A stretch of 64,000 bases of DNA from Halobium salinum (GTDB lineage: Archaea > Halobacteriota > Halobacteria > Halobacteriales > Haloferacaceae): NCBI RefSeq assembly GCF_026586625.1, contig NZ_JAODIW010000010.1, positions 582,755 through 646,754 of the forward strand, read 5' to 3'. Of this stretch, positions 53,955 through 60,902 are shown in pieces. Below the pieces are notes generated by a model. That model was given only the letters and a program-made list of their open reading frames with translations, did no database searches and was not told the origin of the DNA. A program made the translations under genes and the position numbers. The number at the start of each line of letters is the position of its first letter. Positions within the stretch are counted from its first letter, which is position 1.

Positions 53955-54271
53955 CGTTCTGAGATTGGAACACACAGGCCGCAGGAGAGCGATACGGGCG
54001 ACTACGTCGCCACGCACGTCCGCAATCCCAAAGTTCGGGCGTCTTGATCGATGACCCCGAACGAGTCAGATTTGCGGCTGTGCTGTTCCCGTCTTGTGTT
54101 CCCCGCGTCCGGGATTAAACGGTTTCGTTCCCGTCTTCGCGAGTCGTCTCGGACGGAACCGTCTCGGTCGGGTCCCGTAACGTCGTGACGACGCTCGAAA
54201 GCCCCTGGCCTCTCGGGTCCGGGGCCTCGCTGCGCGCTTCCCTCGCTCCCTTCGGTCGCTGTGCTTCTCGC

Positions 54272-54353
54272 CCCTCGCACGGATGTACCGCGGACGGAGC
54301 CGCGGCGGCGCGCGCCGAGCGACCCTCGTGTCCGTGAGTACACCGTGCGAGGG
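54272..54353. repeat. 11-base perfect inverted repeat
   Basis: CCCTCGCACGG (54272-54282) and its reverse complement CCGTGCGAGGG (54343-54353), 60 bases apart. Followed by actgagcgagtgagcggagcgaacgagcgaagg, whose complement resembles the loop sequence of the two stem-loop elements. Confidence 0.7.
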
Positions 54354-54428
54354 ATGACTGAGCGAGTGAGCGGAGCGAACGAGCGAAGGAATCGGTTGGG
54401 AGGGCGTGGCTGCGGTCGGGTGGGACTT

Positions 54429-54542
54429 CGGAAGGGGCCGCACGCTCGGCGGCTCTGTCTCGCTGCGCTCCTCGGTCGGTTGCTACGCTCCCTTCCTGCG
54501 GTGCTTACGTCGCCAAACCCGCCGAGCGTGCGGGGGCTTCCG
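54429..54542. repeat. Long stem-loop element, copy C
   Basis: Outer CGGAAG (54429-54434) / CTTCCG (54537-54542), an internal G-rich mismatch, then a perfect 14-base arm CGCACGCTCGGCGG (54439-54452) / CCGCCGAGCGTGCG (54519-54532). Loop of 66 bases with CTCGCTGCGC (54459-54468) and GTGCTTACGTCGCC (54501-54514). Same ends and loop core as 47418-47532, different arm sequence. Confidence 0.75.
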
Positions 54543-54603
54543 GGCGTACCATCACGACTGTCACGAGGAGAAGGCGAGCCGTTGCATCAGTTTCCCAGCG
54601 AAC

Positions 54604-55053
54604 TCACTCCACCCGTCTGAACATCGCGTGGGAGTCGGGCGCCGTCCGTTCGAAGCCGAAGCGCTCGTAGAACCCCTCCACGTCGGCGACGAGGGTCACG
54701 TACGCACGCGAGGGCGCGTGTTCGTCCACCCACTCGACCAGCGCTTCGGTGATTCGCGTGCCGAGGCCTCGGCCTTGTACTGCGGGGTCGACAGCGACGT
54801 CCGAGAGCACGTAGGTGGTCCCGCCGTCGCCGACGACGCGACCCATCCCGACCAACTCGCCGTCGGTGTCGCCTCTCGGGTGGTCGTCGCCTGCGCGGTC
54901 GCGGCGCACCGACACCCCGTACACCGTGTTCGGCAGGCCCGCGCGGGCGCCCTCGAGAGAGCGCGCCGGCATCCCCGCGGCCTCCCGCAGCGCCATGTAT
55001 TCCTCCGGCGCCGGGACCGACTCGTGGAGGGTGTACCCGTCGAGGTCGTTCAT
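54604..55053 (-). CDS. GNAT family N-acetyltransferase
   Basis: 149 residues from ATG 55053. GELVGMGRVVGDGGTTYVLSDVAVDPAVQGRGLGTRI carries the acetyl-CoA loop Q-GRG-LG (motif A), followed by EALVEWVDEH and FYERFGFERTAPDSHAMF. Acetylates an amine; substrate unknown. Divergent from tRNA-Ala, which has its own box 80 bases away. Confidence 0.85.
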   Translation of the reverse strand: MNDLDGYTLHESVPAPEEYMALREAAGMPARSLEGARAGLPNTVYGVSVRRDRAGDDHPRGDTDGELVGMGRVVGDGGTTYVLSDVAVDPAVQGRGLGTRITEALVEWVDEHAPSRAYVTLVADVEGFYERFGFERTAPDSHAMFRRVE

Positions 55054-55133
55054 GGGGGAGGGTCGCGGGCGAGCGCGAAGTAGCTGTCCCGTGCGAGACA
55101 ACCTCACCGCCGCCCGTCGAAACTTCGAAGCCC

Positions 55134-55140
55134 TTAATAA
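55134..55140 (+). promoter_or_regulatory. TATA-like box of tRNA-Ala
   Basis: TTAATAA in aagcccttaataatgg, centred 34 bases before the mature tRNA 5' end, giving a leader of about 7 bases. Confidence 0.65.
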
Positions 55141-55170
55141 TGGTTCCACGGAAGATGTAGATGCGTTCGA

Positions 55171-55242
55171 GGGCTCGTAGATCAGGGGTAGATCACTCCC
55201 TTGGCATGGGAGAGGCCCCGGGTTCAAATCCCGGCGAGTCCA
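55171..55242 (+). tRNA. tRNA-Ala (anticodon GGC)
   Basis: Full cloverleaf: acceptor GGGCTCG/CGAGTCC with the G3-U70 pair that identifies alanine tRNAs, D-arm GATC/GATC, anticodon stem CTCCC/GGGAG around loop TTGGCAT (anticodon GGC at 55203-55205), T-arm CCGGG/CCCGG with loop TTCAAAT, discriminator A at 55242. CCA is not encoded. It reads GCC and GCU. Its last 21 bases are repeated at 55366-55386. Confidence 0.95.
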
Positions 55243-55314
55243 CTACCGTTTCTCAGCGACACCACGCGAAGGAGCGGCGCGACTGAGCCGGTGGCGCGTG
55301 TTCGTGTGCCACGA

Positions 55315-55380
55315 GCCGGGATTTGAATCAGGGAGTGGAGCGAGCGCAGCGAGCGGAACGACCGTGGTTCAAATCCCGGC
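55315..55380. repeat. Inverted T-arm copy facing the duplicated tRNA end
   Basis: GCCGGGATTTGAA (55315-55327) is the exact reverse complement of TTCAAATCCCGGC at 55368-55380 and of the same segment inside tRNA-Ala (55223-55235). The 40-base interval is gagtggagcgagcgcagcg-type sequence. Confidence 0.8.
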
Positions 55381-55386
55381 GAGTCC
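55366..55386 (+). repeat. Duplicated 3' end of tRNA-Ala (putative att remnant)
   Basis: GGTTCAAATCCCGGCGAGTC plus C is identical over 21 bases to tRNA-Ala 55221-55241. Copying the T-arm and acceptor end of a tRNA is the usual mark of integration by a tyrosine integrase. Only 124 bases lie between the copies and no integrase is present, so it is a leftover site or a miniature element. Confidence 0.75.
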
Positions 55387-55401
55387 GCGTTTAGTATCGC
55401 T

Positions 55402-55806
55402 CTACGCCCGACTCCGCTCCACTTCCAACTCCTTCAACGTATCCGGCGTCTCCAACAGCGTCTCCAACCGGGCCTCGAACTCGTCGTCGTCCATCGACCC
55501 CTCGGCGTAGCGTCGCTTCAACACGGTGACGGGGTCCTCGGCAGGTTCCGCCTCCGCGACAGGTTCGGACTCCGCTTCGGTCTCCTCCTCGGACCCGAAA
55601 CTGTAGCCGAACAGCTCCTCCATCAGTGACTTGTCCTCGTCGAACAGGTCGAAGAAGGTCAGCCAGACGATGCCGTACATGATCCAGAACCAGAACGCCT
55701 CGAACGTCGCGCCGCCGCTGACCAGCGCGGCGGCGCCGACGAGGCCGAGCATGACGGCGACGACGTGGGCGAGGTTCGAGTCGAGAAGCTTCTCGGGGGA
55801 GACCAT
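55402..55806 (-). CDS. SHOCT-domain membrane protein
   Basis: 134 residues. Two TM helices (HVVAVMLGLVGAAALVSGG and FEAFWFWIMYGIVWLTFF), an acidic linker and a C-terminal SHOCT motif DPVTVLKRRYAEGSMDDDEFEARLETLLE. Common haloarchaeal architecture. SHOCT is a short helical module thought to mediate oligomerisation; function unknown. The ATG is followed upstream by a short A/T segment (aatatcaccgcatcaggtgataa) that may be promoter. Confidence 0.85.
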   Translation of the reverse strand: MVSPEKLLDSNLAHVVAVMLGLVGAAALVSGGATFEAFWFWIMYGIVWLTFFDLFDEDKSLMEELFGYSFGSEEETEAESEPVAEAEPAEDPVTVLKRRYAEGSMDDDEFEARLETLLETPDTLKELEVERSRA

Positions 55807-55939
55807 GGTCGAATATCACCGCATCAGGTGATAAGCGTTGAACTCCACTCGACCAGTCCCCGGACCGACGAGCGCCCGATTACCTCCCGGTTACGACCCG
55901 GTGATGCCCTCAGGCGACCTACTCCCTGTAGAGAGTGCC

Positions 55940-56494
55940 ATGTCCCCGACGAAACTGCAGACGAGGGACCCCGCTGTCCCCCCCACGCGACGGCCGCTCA
56001 CGCGACGGCGCGTCGTCGCGCTGGGTGTGACCCTGCTCGTCGCTCCCCGCCTCGCCTCGCCCGTCGCGGCGAGTCACAACGACGGCGACGACGACGACTA
56101 CCGGCCGGGACGGACCGGCGGCTGTGTACGCTACTTCGACTACGAGGACGAAATCGAGGAGGAGGAGGAGCGCTTCTGTGCCGGTCCGGAGGGCGCCTAC
56201 TACGAACTGGAGGAGGACGGCGACGAGGAACGCTACGACTGGGACGCGGCCGGGACCCTCCGCCGGTACCGCGAGGAGGAGGCGGACGGCGACGAGGTGG
56301 AGTACTGGTACGACGGGAACGGCGTGCTCAGATACTACCGCCGGGAGGACGACGACGACGACCTGTACGAGGTCCAGTACGACGCGGCCGGCCGGCGCCG
56401 GTGGGCCCACCGCGAGGACGGCGACGACAACGAGGACACCTACTGGTGGTGGGACGAGGAGGGCAACCTGGTCGACTTCTGGGACGACGACTGA
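55940..56494 (+). CDS. Secreted acidic protein with RHS/YD-like repeats
   Basis: 184 residues from ATG 55940 (ATG 55904 is possible). Twin-Arg region TRRPLTRRRVVALGVTLLVAP followed by a short hydrophobic stretch and AxA (VAASH): probable Tat export. The mature part is extremely acidic and contains four units of the type YDWDAAGTLRRYRE, YWYDGNGVLRYYRR, VQYDAAGRRRWAHR, YWWWDEEGNLVDF, spaced about 23 residues, recalling the YD repeats of RHS/wall-associated proteins. Two Cys (CVRYF, FCAGP) flank the first unit. No toxin domain follows. Family unknown. Confidence 0.72.
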   Translation: MSPTKLQTRDPAVPPTRRPLTRRRVVALGVTLLVAPRLASPVAASHNDGDDDDYRPGRTGGCVRYFDYEDEIEEEEERFCAGPEGAYYELEEDGDEERYDWDAAGTLRRYREEEADGDEVEYWYDGNGVLRYYRREDDDDDLYEVQYDAAGRRRWAHREDGDDNEDTYWWWDEEGNLVDFWDDD

Positions 56495-56585
56495 GGGGGC
56501 CCGCGGTCGGGTCTCGGCTCCGGGGCGGGTTACTGACCGGGAGGACGGGCACACGGTTTTTCTCCACGCCACCCCGTCTCTCCGC

Positions 56586-57335
56586 ATGAAGGTCGCACTC
56601 CTCACCGTCGGCGACGAACTGCTCGCCGGCGACACGGTGAACACGAACGCGGCGTGGCTCGCGAGCCGTATCGACGAGCGTGGCGGGTCTGTCGTGCGCG
56701 TACTCACGATTCCGGACGACCGGGCGCTCATCGCTCGCTGGGTCCGCGAGTGGGCCGGCGACTTCGACGCCGTCGTCGTCACCGGCGGCCTCGGCGGGAC
56801 GCCGGACGACGTGACCCTCGCCGCCGTCGCCGACGCCTTCGAGCGCGAACTCGTCGTCAACCCCGAGATTCGAGCGCTCCTCGTCGAGAAGGCAGAACAC
56901 TATCGCGAGGAGCACCCCGACCTGACCGAGCGCTACGAGTTCGACTTCGACCTCGACGAGGCGGCCTCGCTCCCCGAGGGTGGACGACCGCTCGTCGTCG
57001 AGGAGGCGTGGGGCGTGGGCTGTGTCCTGGAGAACGTCTACATCCTCCCGGGTATCCCCGACGAGATGGAGGCCATGTTCGCCCGCGTCGCCGACGAGTT
57101 CGACGGCGACGTGGTCTCGGAGACGTTCCACACCCCGACGCCGGAAGGGGCGATGACCGCGGCGCTCCGCGAGGTGCGCGAACGGTTCGGCGTCGCGGTC
57201 GGGAGCTACCCGAGCACCGGGTCGGAGCCGAATCGCCTGAAGGTGACCGGAACCGACCCCGAGGCGGTCGCCGACGCGACCACGTGGCTCGGCGACCGGG
57301 TAGGCCGTGCCGACCTACCCGACGACGAGGCCTGA
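56586..57335 (+). CDS. CinA-like / MoaB-fold molybdopterin-binding protein
   Basis: 249 residues. LLTVGDELLAGDTVNTNAAWLASRI, VVVTGGLGGTPDDVTLAAVA and ENVYILPGIPDEMEAMF are the CinA/MoCF landmarks. Archaeal single-domain CinA relatives lack the C-terminal deamidase half; here the C-terminus is a small alpha/beta add-on (GVAVGSYPSTGSEPNRLKVTGTD) often annotated as NMN-deamidase-related. Function uncertain: nucleotide pyrophosphohydrolase or cofactor binding. Possible promoter A/T stretch cggtttttctcc before the ATG. Confidence 0.87.
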   Translation: MKVALLTVGDELLAGDTVNTNAAWLASRIDERGGSVVRVLTIPDDRALIARWVREWAGDFDAVVVTGGLGGTPDDVTLAAVADAFERELVVNPEIRALLVEKAEHYREEHPDLTERYEFDFDLDEAASLPEGGRPLVVEEAWGVGCVLENVYILPGIPDEMEAMFARVADEFDGDVVSETFHTPTPEGAMTAALREVRERFGVAVGSYPSTGSEPNRLKVTGTDPEAVADATTWLGDRVGRADLPDDEA

Positions 57336-57370
57336 GCGCGCAGACGCGGACCGCCTGAGCGGCGCCGACA

Positions 57371-57400
57371 CGGACCGCACCGGACCGCACCGGACCGCAC
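57371..57400. repeat. CGGACCGCAC tandem repeat, three copies
   Basis: Three perfect 10-base units immediately after the CinA-like gene. Confidence 0.9.
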
Positions 57401-57510
57401 GCCGACGGTCGCGTTCCGAACGAATCGTTTCGACGGCTGCGTCCCGAGCGCTTCGCACCGGCAGGTAACCGACGGGAAACTCCCGGTTCGAACGGGCTGC
57501 GGTCGACCGA

Positions 57511-57579
57511 TTACCGACCGGTGACCCCGCCACCGACAGTCCGGTCGCGGCGGCGCGGGCGGCGCTCACCGGTCGGTAA
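57511..57579. repeat. 14-base perfect inverted repeat
   Basis: TTACCGACCGGTGA (57511-57524) and TCACCGGTCGGTAA (57566-57579), with a 41-base loop. A third partial copy, GGTCGGTGA, follows at 57582-57590, and ggtaaccgacggga precedes at about 57464. Could be an operator array or a terminator-like hairpin. Confidence 0.75.
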
Positions 57580-57837
57580 CTGGTCGGTGAGCAGGGACAG
57601 TAGACCCTGCGCTGTCGGTGTAGCGTCCGAAGAAGTCGCGCCGGCCGATAGCTCGTGGCCAGCGGAAGCCTAAACCCCCCCAAGGGTCAGGGTCGTCTCG
57701 CGGTCGCACCGCAACGTCCCGTCGCATCCTCTTCACCACCGTCCGGTGGTCCATCGTCGTCGGGCGCCGTCTCCCAGGGCGCCCGTTCTCGGCGGTCAGC
57801 GGTCGATTCGGCCCTCGGCACCGGGTACTCGGGCCGA

Positions 57838-58035
57838 CTATCGGTTCCGGTGGGCGGCCATCGCGCGGTCGTACTCGGCGTCGATGGTGTTGCGCTGGGT
57901 GCGCTCAATCTGTACGTCGCGGTCTGCGTCACGACACGTGCGGAGGTGCTGCGGTCGGTTGTGTGTCGACACCTGCTCGCTGCAGAACGGACAGTTGAAC
58001 GCGGTACCGGTCTTGCTCCCATCCTTAGCGGACAT
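57838..58035 (-). CDS. Small CCHC-type zinc-finger protein
   Basis: 65 residues from ATG 58035. A single finger CPFCSEQVSTHNRPQHLRTC with Cys15, Cys18, His30 and Cys34, then a charged helix DRDVQIERTQRNTIDAEYDRAMAAHRNR. Small zinc-finger proteins are numerous in haloarchaea and some act as regulators of adhesion or stress. It is divergent from the pilin-like gene at 58164 with palindromes between. A/T box agataatt lies about 24 bases before the ATG. Confidence 0.78.
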   Translation of the reverse strand: MSAKDGSKTGTAFNCPFCSEQVSTHNRPQHLRTCRDADRDVQIERTQRNTIDAEYDRAMAAHRNR

Positions 58036-58085
58036 ACACGTTCGGAGTGGAATTATCTACTTGAACGTTCGCTAACCCGGTGGTA

Positions 58086-58106
58086 AGCGGGGCCGATTGC
58101 CCCGCT
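58086..58106. promoter_or_regulatory. Eight-base-stem hairpin in the divergent promoter region
   Basis: AGCGGGGC / GCCCCGCT with a 5-base loop CGATT, located between the zinc-finger gene and the pilin-like gene, upstream of the box at 58134. A separate palindrome GAACGTTC sits at 58063-58070. Either could be an operator. Confidence 0.55.
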
Positions 58107-58133
58107 GTAAGCACACATTCTCTAGGGGATGAA

Positions 58134-58139
58134 TTTTAG
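58134..58139 (+). promoter_or_regulatory. TATA-like box of the secreted gene at 58164
   Basis: TTTTAG in gatgaattttagtag, centred about 28 bases before ATG 58164; predicts a leaderless transcript. Confidence 0.6.
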
Positions 58140-58163
58140 TAGTTCCGATACGTTTCGTTCCCA

Positions 58164-59768
58164 ATGAGACGCACCGGGCCGAGAGTGCCGCCGCTCTACC
58201 GATTCGTCCGTGACCGGTCCGGGGGGGCCGAGTCCATCGGGGTCGTGCTGTTACTCGTCGTGACGGTCGCGGGGACGACCGCCGTGGTCACGCTCGGCGA
58301 CGAGGCGCTCTCGGGGGTCGAGCGGTCGGCCGACGTCCAGCGCGCCGAGCACGCCATGACCCTGCTCGACTCCCGCGGGGCGATGGCGGCGCTCGGCGAC
58401 ACCAACGCCCAGCAGGTCGACTTCGGCCGGGCGGGTGCGGGAAGCTACGGCGTCGACGGGAGCGCCGGTCGAATCACCATCGAACACGTCAACTACACCG
58501 CCGCCGACCCGAACGACGCGAGCGACCCGGAACTGACCGAGACCCTGTACGACGCTCCACTGGGGGCCATCTTCTACGAGAACGGCGACGACCGCATCGC
58601 CTACCAGGGCGGCGGCGTCTGGCGCGTCCGCGACGAGGGCGCGACGATGGTCTCCCCGCCGGAGTTTCACTACCGGCGGTCGACGCTGACGCTTCCCGTC
58701 ATCCGCGTCACCGGGTCGGGGACCGCGTCGGGCCACGTCGGCGCGACGTTCGAACGGACGGCGTCCCGAGAACGGGTGTATCCGAACCCGGGCGCGACCG
58801 CCGACGACCCGAGCGGCGTCGGCGCTCCGTACGACCCCGACGGGACGGACGGGACCGGCGACGAGGTCCCCTACGACAACCCCGTCCGGAACGGAACCAT
58901 CCGTGTGACGGTCCAGAGCGAGTTCTACCAGGGGTGGGCCGACTACTTCCGCACCCGGACGGACGGCGACGTGACCGTCGACGACGCGGCCGAGGAGGCG
59001 GTCGTCGAACTGCAGACCGTCGGCGGGACGATGGGCGACTTCGACCTTCCGACGCACGGCAACGCCGTCAACGTCGAGGCGATGTCCGGCGGTCACCCGA
59101 TAAACGAGTTCGAAGTCACGCTGCAGGACCCCGCCAACAGCAACAACTACAAACACCTCTACTGGTCGTTCTCCGCGACGAACGGCGCCGAACAGTTCGA
59201 GGTACTCGTCTACTCCGCGGACAAACAGCGCTGCAAGAACGGCGGGGAGTTCGCCCCCCTCACCGTCGGCGTCCACTACACGAACGGCACGGCCACCCAC
59301 GAGTGGGAGAACGCGAACGTCGACCCGACCTCCGGCGACATCCGAATCGAGTGTGCAGACATCGACAGCGACGGGAAGCAGGAGCCGCGCATCGTCTTCG
59401 ACCTCGTCGGGTCGACGCCGATGGACTACCAGGACGTGTCGACCCCGGCCGACAAGTGGCAGACCGACCCGAGCGGAGCGTCGGACGCGAAGGCCTACTG
59501 GACCGAACACGACGACGATGCCGCGACGGGCGAACCCCGGACCTTCGTCAAGGGGACCGGGTCGGCCGAGTTGGGCGAACTGACGAACCACTACCTCTCT
59601 CTGATGGGGCCGGACTTCGACCTCGTGGTCGGCGAGACCTCTCCGTCGGGGAAGCGCATCGACGAGGAGGCCTCCTACGGCACCATCGACTACGACCAGG
59701 GCGCCGGCGGCCGCTACATCACGTTCCTCCACGTCACCGAGAACGAAGTCGAAGTGCGGGTCTCGTAA
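58164..59768 (+). CDS. Large secreted pilin-like protein (archaeal DUF7289-type N-terminus)
   Basis: 534 residues. N-terminal DRSGGAESIGVVLLLVVTVAGTTAVVTLG is a type III/pilin-like signal: charged segment, Gly-Gly or similar processing region and one hydrophobic helix. This is followed by QRAEHAMTLLDSRGAMAALGDT, typical of a haloarchaeal pseudopilin-like family. The rest is a long acidic beta-rich ectodomain with NGT/NYT sequons and one CKNG..C pair. Possibly a minor pilin or surface adhesin. Convergent with the minus-strand pilin-like operon. Confidence 0.75.
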   Translation: MRRTGPRVPPLYRFVRDRSGGAESIGVVLLLVVTVAGTTAVVTLGDEALSGVERSADVQRAEHAMTLLDSRGAMAALGDTNAQQVDFGRAGAGSYGVDGSAGRITIEHVNYTAADPNDASDPELTETLYDAPLGAIFYENGDDRIAYQGGGVWRVRDEGATMVSPPEFHYRRSTLTLPVIRVTGSGTASGHVGATFERTASRERVYPNPGATADDPSGVGAPYDPDGTDGTGDEVPYDNPVRNGTIRVTVQSEFYQGWADYFRTRTDGDVTVDDAAEEAVVELQTVGGTMGDFDLPTHGNAVNVEAMSGGHPINEFEVTLQDPANSNNYKHLYWSFSATNGAEQFEVLVYSADKQRCKNGGEFAPLTVGVHYTNGTATHEWENANVDPTSGDIRIECADIDSDGKQEPRIVFDLVGSTPMDYQDVSTPADKWQTDPSGASDAKAYWTEHDDDAATGEPRTFVKGTGSAELGELTNHYLSLMGPDFDLVVGETSPSGKRIDEEASYGTIDYDQGAGGRYITFLHVTENEVEVRVS

Positions 59769-60059
59769 TCGGGCCGCCCCGGTCGGCCGTCGTCGCCTTC
59801 GTACTTCCTATCCCCTCGTCGCGCCGTTGATTCGACCTCGGGCCACCCACTCACCGTCATCTCGTCCACTCGCCGCCCCTCCCGCTCGCTCCCTCGACCG
59901 GCCACCGACCCGGCGAGTAACAGACCGGGACCGACTGCCGGATCGGTCGACCGTTCCGCCGTTCGACCGCAGGACCGCACGACCGTCCGGCTGACGAATC
60001 GACCGACCGACGGCGTACTCGACCGTTCGGCCGACTGGGAACACCGTCCGACCGACCGC

Positions 60060-60902
60060 TCACTCGATGGAGACGTCTATCTCCACGACCGTGACGTAGA
60101 CGCGTTCGACGCCCTCGACGTCGCACTCGACGGTGTCGCCGTCGACCGAGCAGTCGTCCGCGTTCGGCGTCGCGTCCTCGAGGTAGCGCTCCCACGCGTC
60201 GGTTCTGGGGGTCGTGACGTTGAGGTAGAGGTGGTACGGCTCCGTCTCGTCACGTTCGGTCACGAACACCCGTTCGGTGGCGCGCTCGGTCCGGACGAGC
60301 ACCGTCGTCGAACCGGCCACGTTCGTCCCCGCGTCCCGAGCGGGACGGGTCGCCACGACCGGGATGATGGCCCGGTCGGTTCGCATCTCGTCGGCGTCAC
60401 CGTCGTCGAGCACCAGGTCGGGCTGACGGGTGACCACGGCGCCCTCGCGCTCGCTCCGGAGGACGGCACCGTTCGAGTAGACGACCTGTGAACCGCCGTC
60501 GGCCTCGTACACGAGCGGACTCACCTCGTACTCGGTCGTCATCGATTTCGCCGCCGTCGTCGGGTGCGCGGCGGTCACGTTCACGACGGTCGGCTCGTCG
60601 ACGGACAGACCCGCGTCGGCGAGTTTCAGTTCGGTCGCGCGGCTGGGAGCGCTGTCGCGGGCCACGTCGTCGACGTTGTCGGCGAGCACGTCGAAGGCGC
60701 GCTCGGCGTTGTTCACCCGCTCGAAGTCGCGGGCGTCCTGTAACCCCTGCTGGCCAGCGACGTAGACGATACCGACCGACGAGAGCACGAGCCCGAACAC
60801 CAGGACGAAGCCGAGCACCTCGCTCACGCCACGTCGGTCGCCGCGGAGGGCTCCGGCGGCCCCGACACCGGGGCCGCCGGAGCCGGTGTCAGTCACCGGC
60901 AT
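60060..60902 (-). CDS. Pilin-like secreted protein, operon gene 5
   Basis: 280 residues from ATG 60902 (GTG 60896 is the alternative; SD GGAGG fits either). RRGVSEVLGFVLVFGLVLSSVGIVYVAGQQGLQDARDFERVNNAERAFDVLADNVDDVARDSAPSR has the pilin-type signal and the NNAERAFDVLADN motif common to haloarchaeal pseudopilin-like proteins. The ectodomain is acidic, beta rich, with one Cys pair near the end (DDCSVDGDTVECDV). Overlaps the stop of gene 4. Last gene of the operon. Confidence 0.75.
   Translation of the reverse strand: MPVTDTGSGGPGVGAAGALRGDRRGVSEVLGFVLVFGLVLSSVGIVYVAGQQGLQDARDFERVNNAERAFDVLADNVDDVARDSAPSRATELKLADAGLSVDEPTVVNVTAAHPTTAAKSMTTEYEVSPLVYEADGGSQVVYSNGAVLRSEREGAVVTRQPDLVLDDGDADEMRTDRAIIPVVATRPARDAGTNVAGSTTVLVRTERATERVFVTERDETEPYHLYLNVTTPRTDAWERYLEDATPNADDCSVDGDTVECDVEGVERVYVTVVEIDVSIE

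Larger units (their letters stand above)
53955..54603. other. Gene-poor, repeat-rich spacer between rps15 and the GNAT gene
   Basis: 649 bases. Contains the rps15 promoter region, an inverted pair CCCTCGCACGG (54272-54282) / CCGTGCGAGGG (54343-54353), a loop-core-like sequence CTCGCTGCGC at 54226-54235, and the full stem-loop element at 54429-54542. Open frames here (for example 54261-54620 or 54406-55083) follow the repeats and lack protein character. Confidence 0.65.
57336..57837. other. Repeat-bearing spacer after the CinA-like gene
   Basis: 502 bases with no supported gene. Holds the three-copy 10-base repeat at 57371-57400 and the 14-base inverted repeat at 57511-57579. Several overlapping open frames exist on both strands, with Arg/Ser/Pro-rich composition typical of GC-rich non-coding DNA. 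Confidence 0.6.

Noticed and set aside
54406-55083. 225-codon plus-strand frame across the GNAT region
   Set aside because: It runs antisense to the GNAT gene and through the stem-loop element; no protein motif.
55366-55386. Second tRNA gene
   Set aside because: Only the T-arm and acceptor 3' strand are present; there is no D-arm, anticodon arm or 5' acceptor strand.
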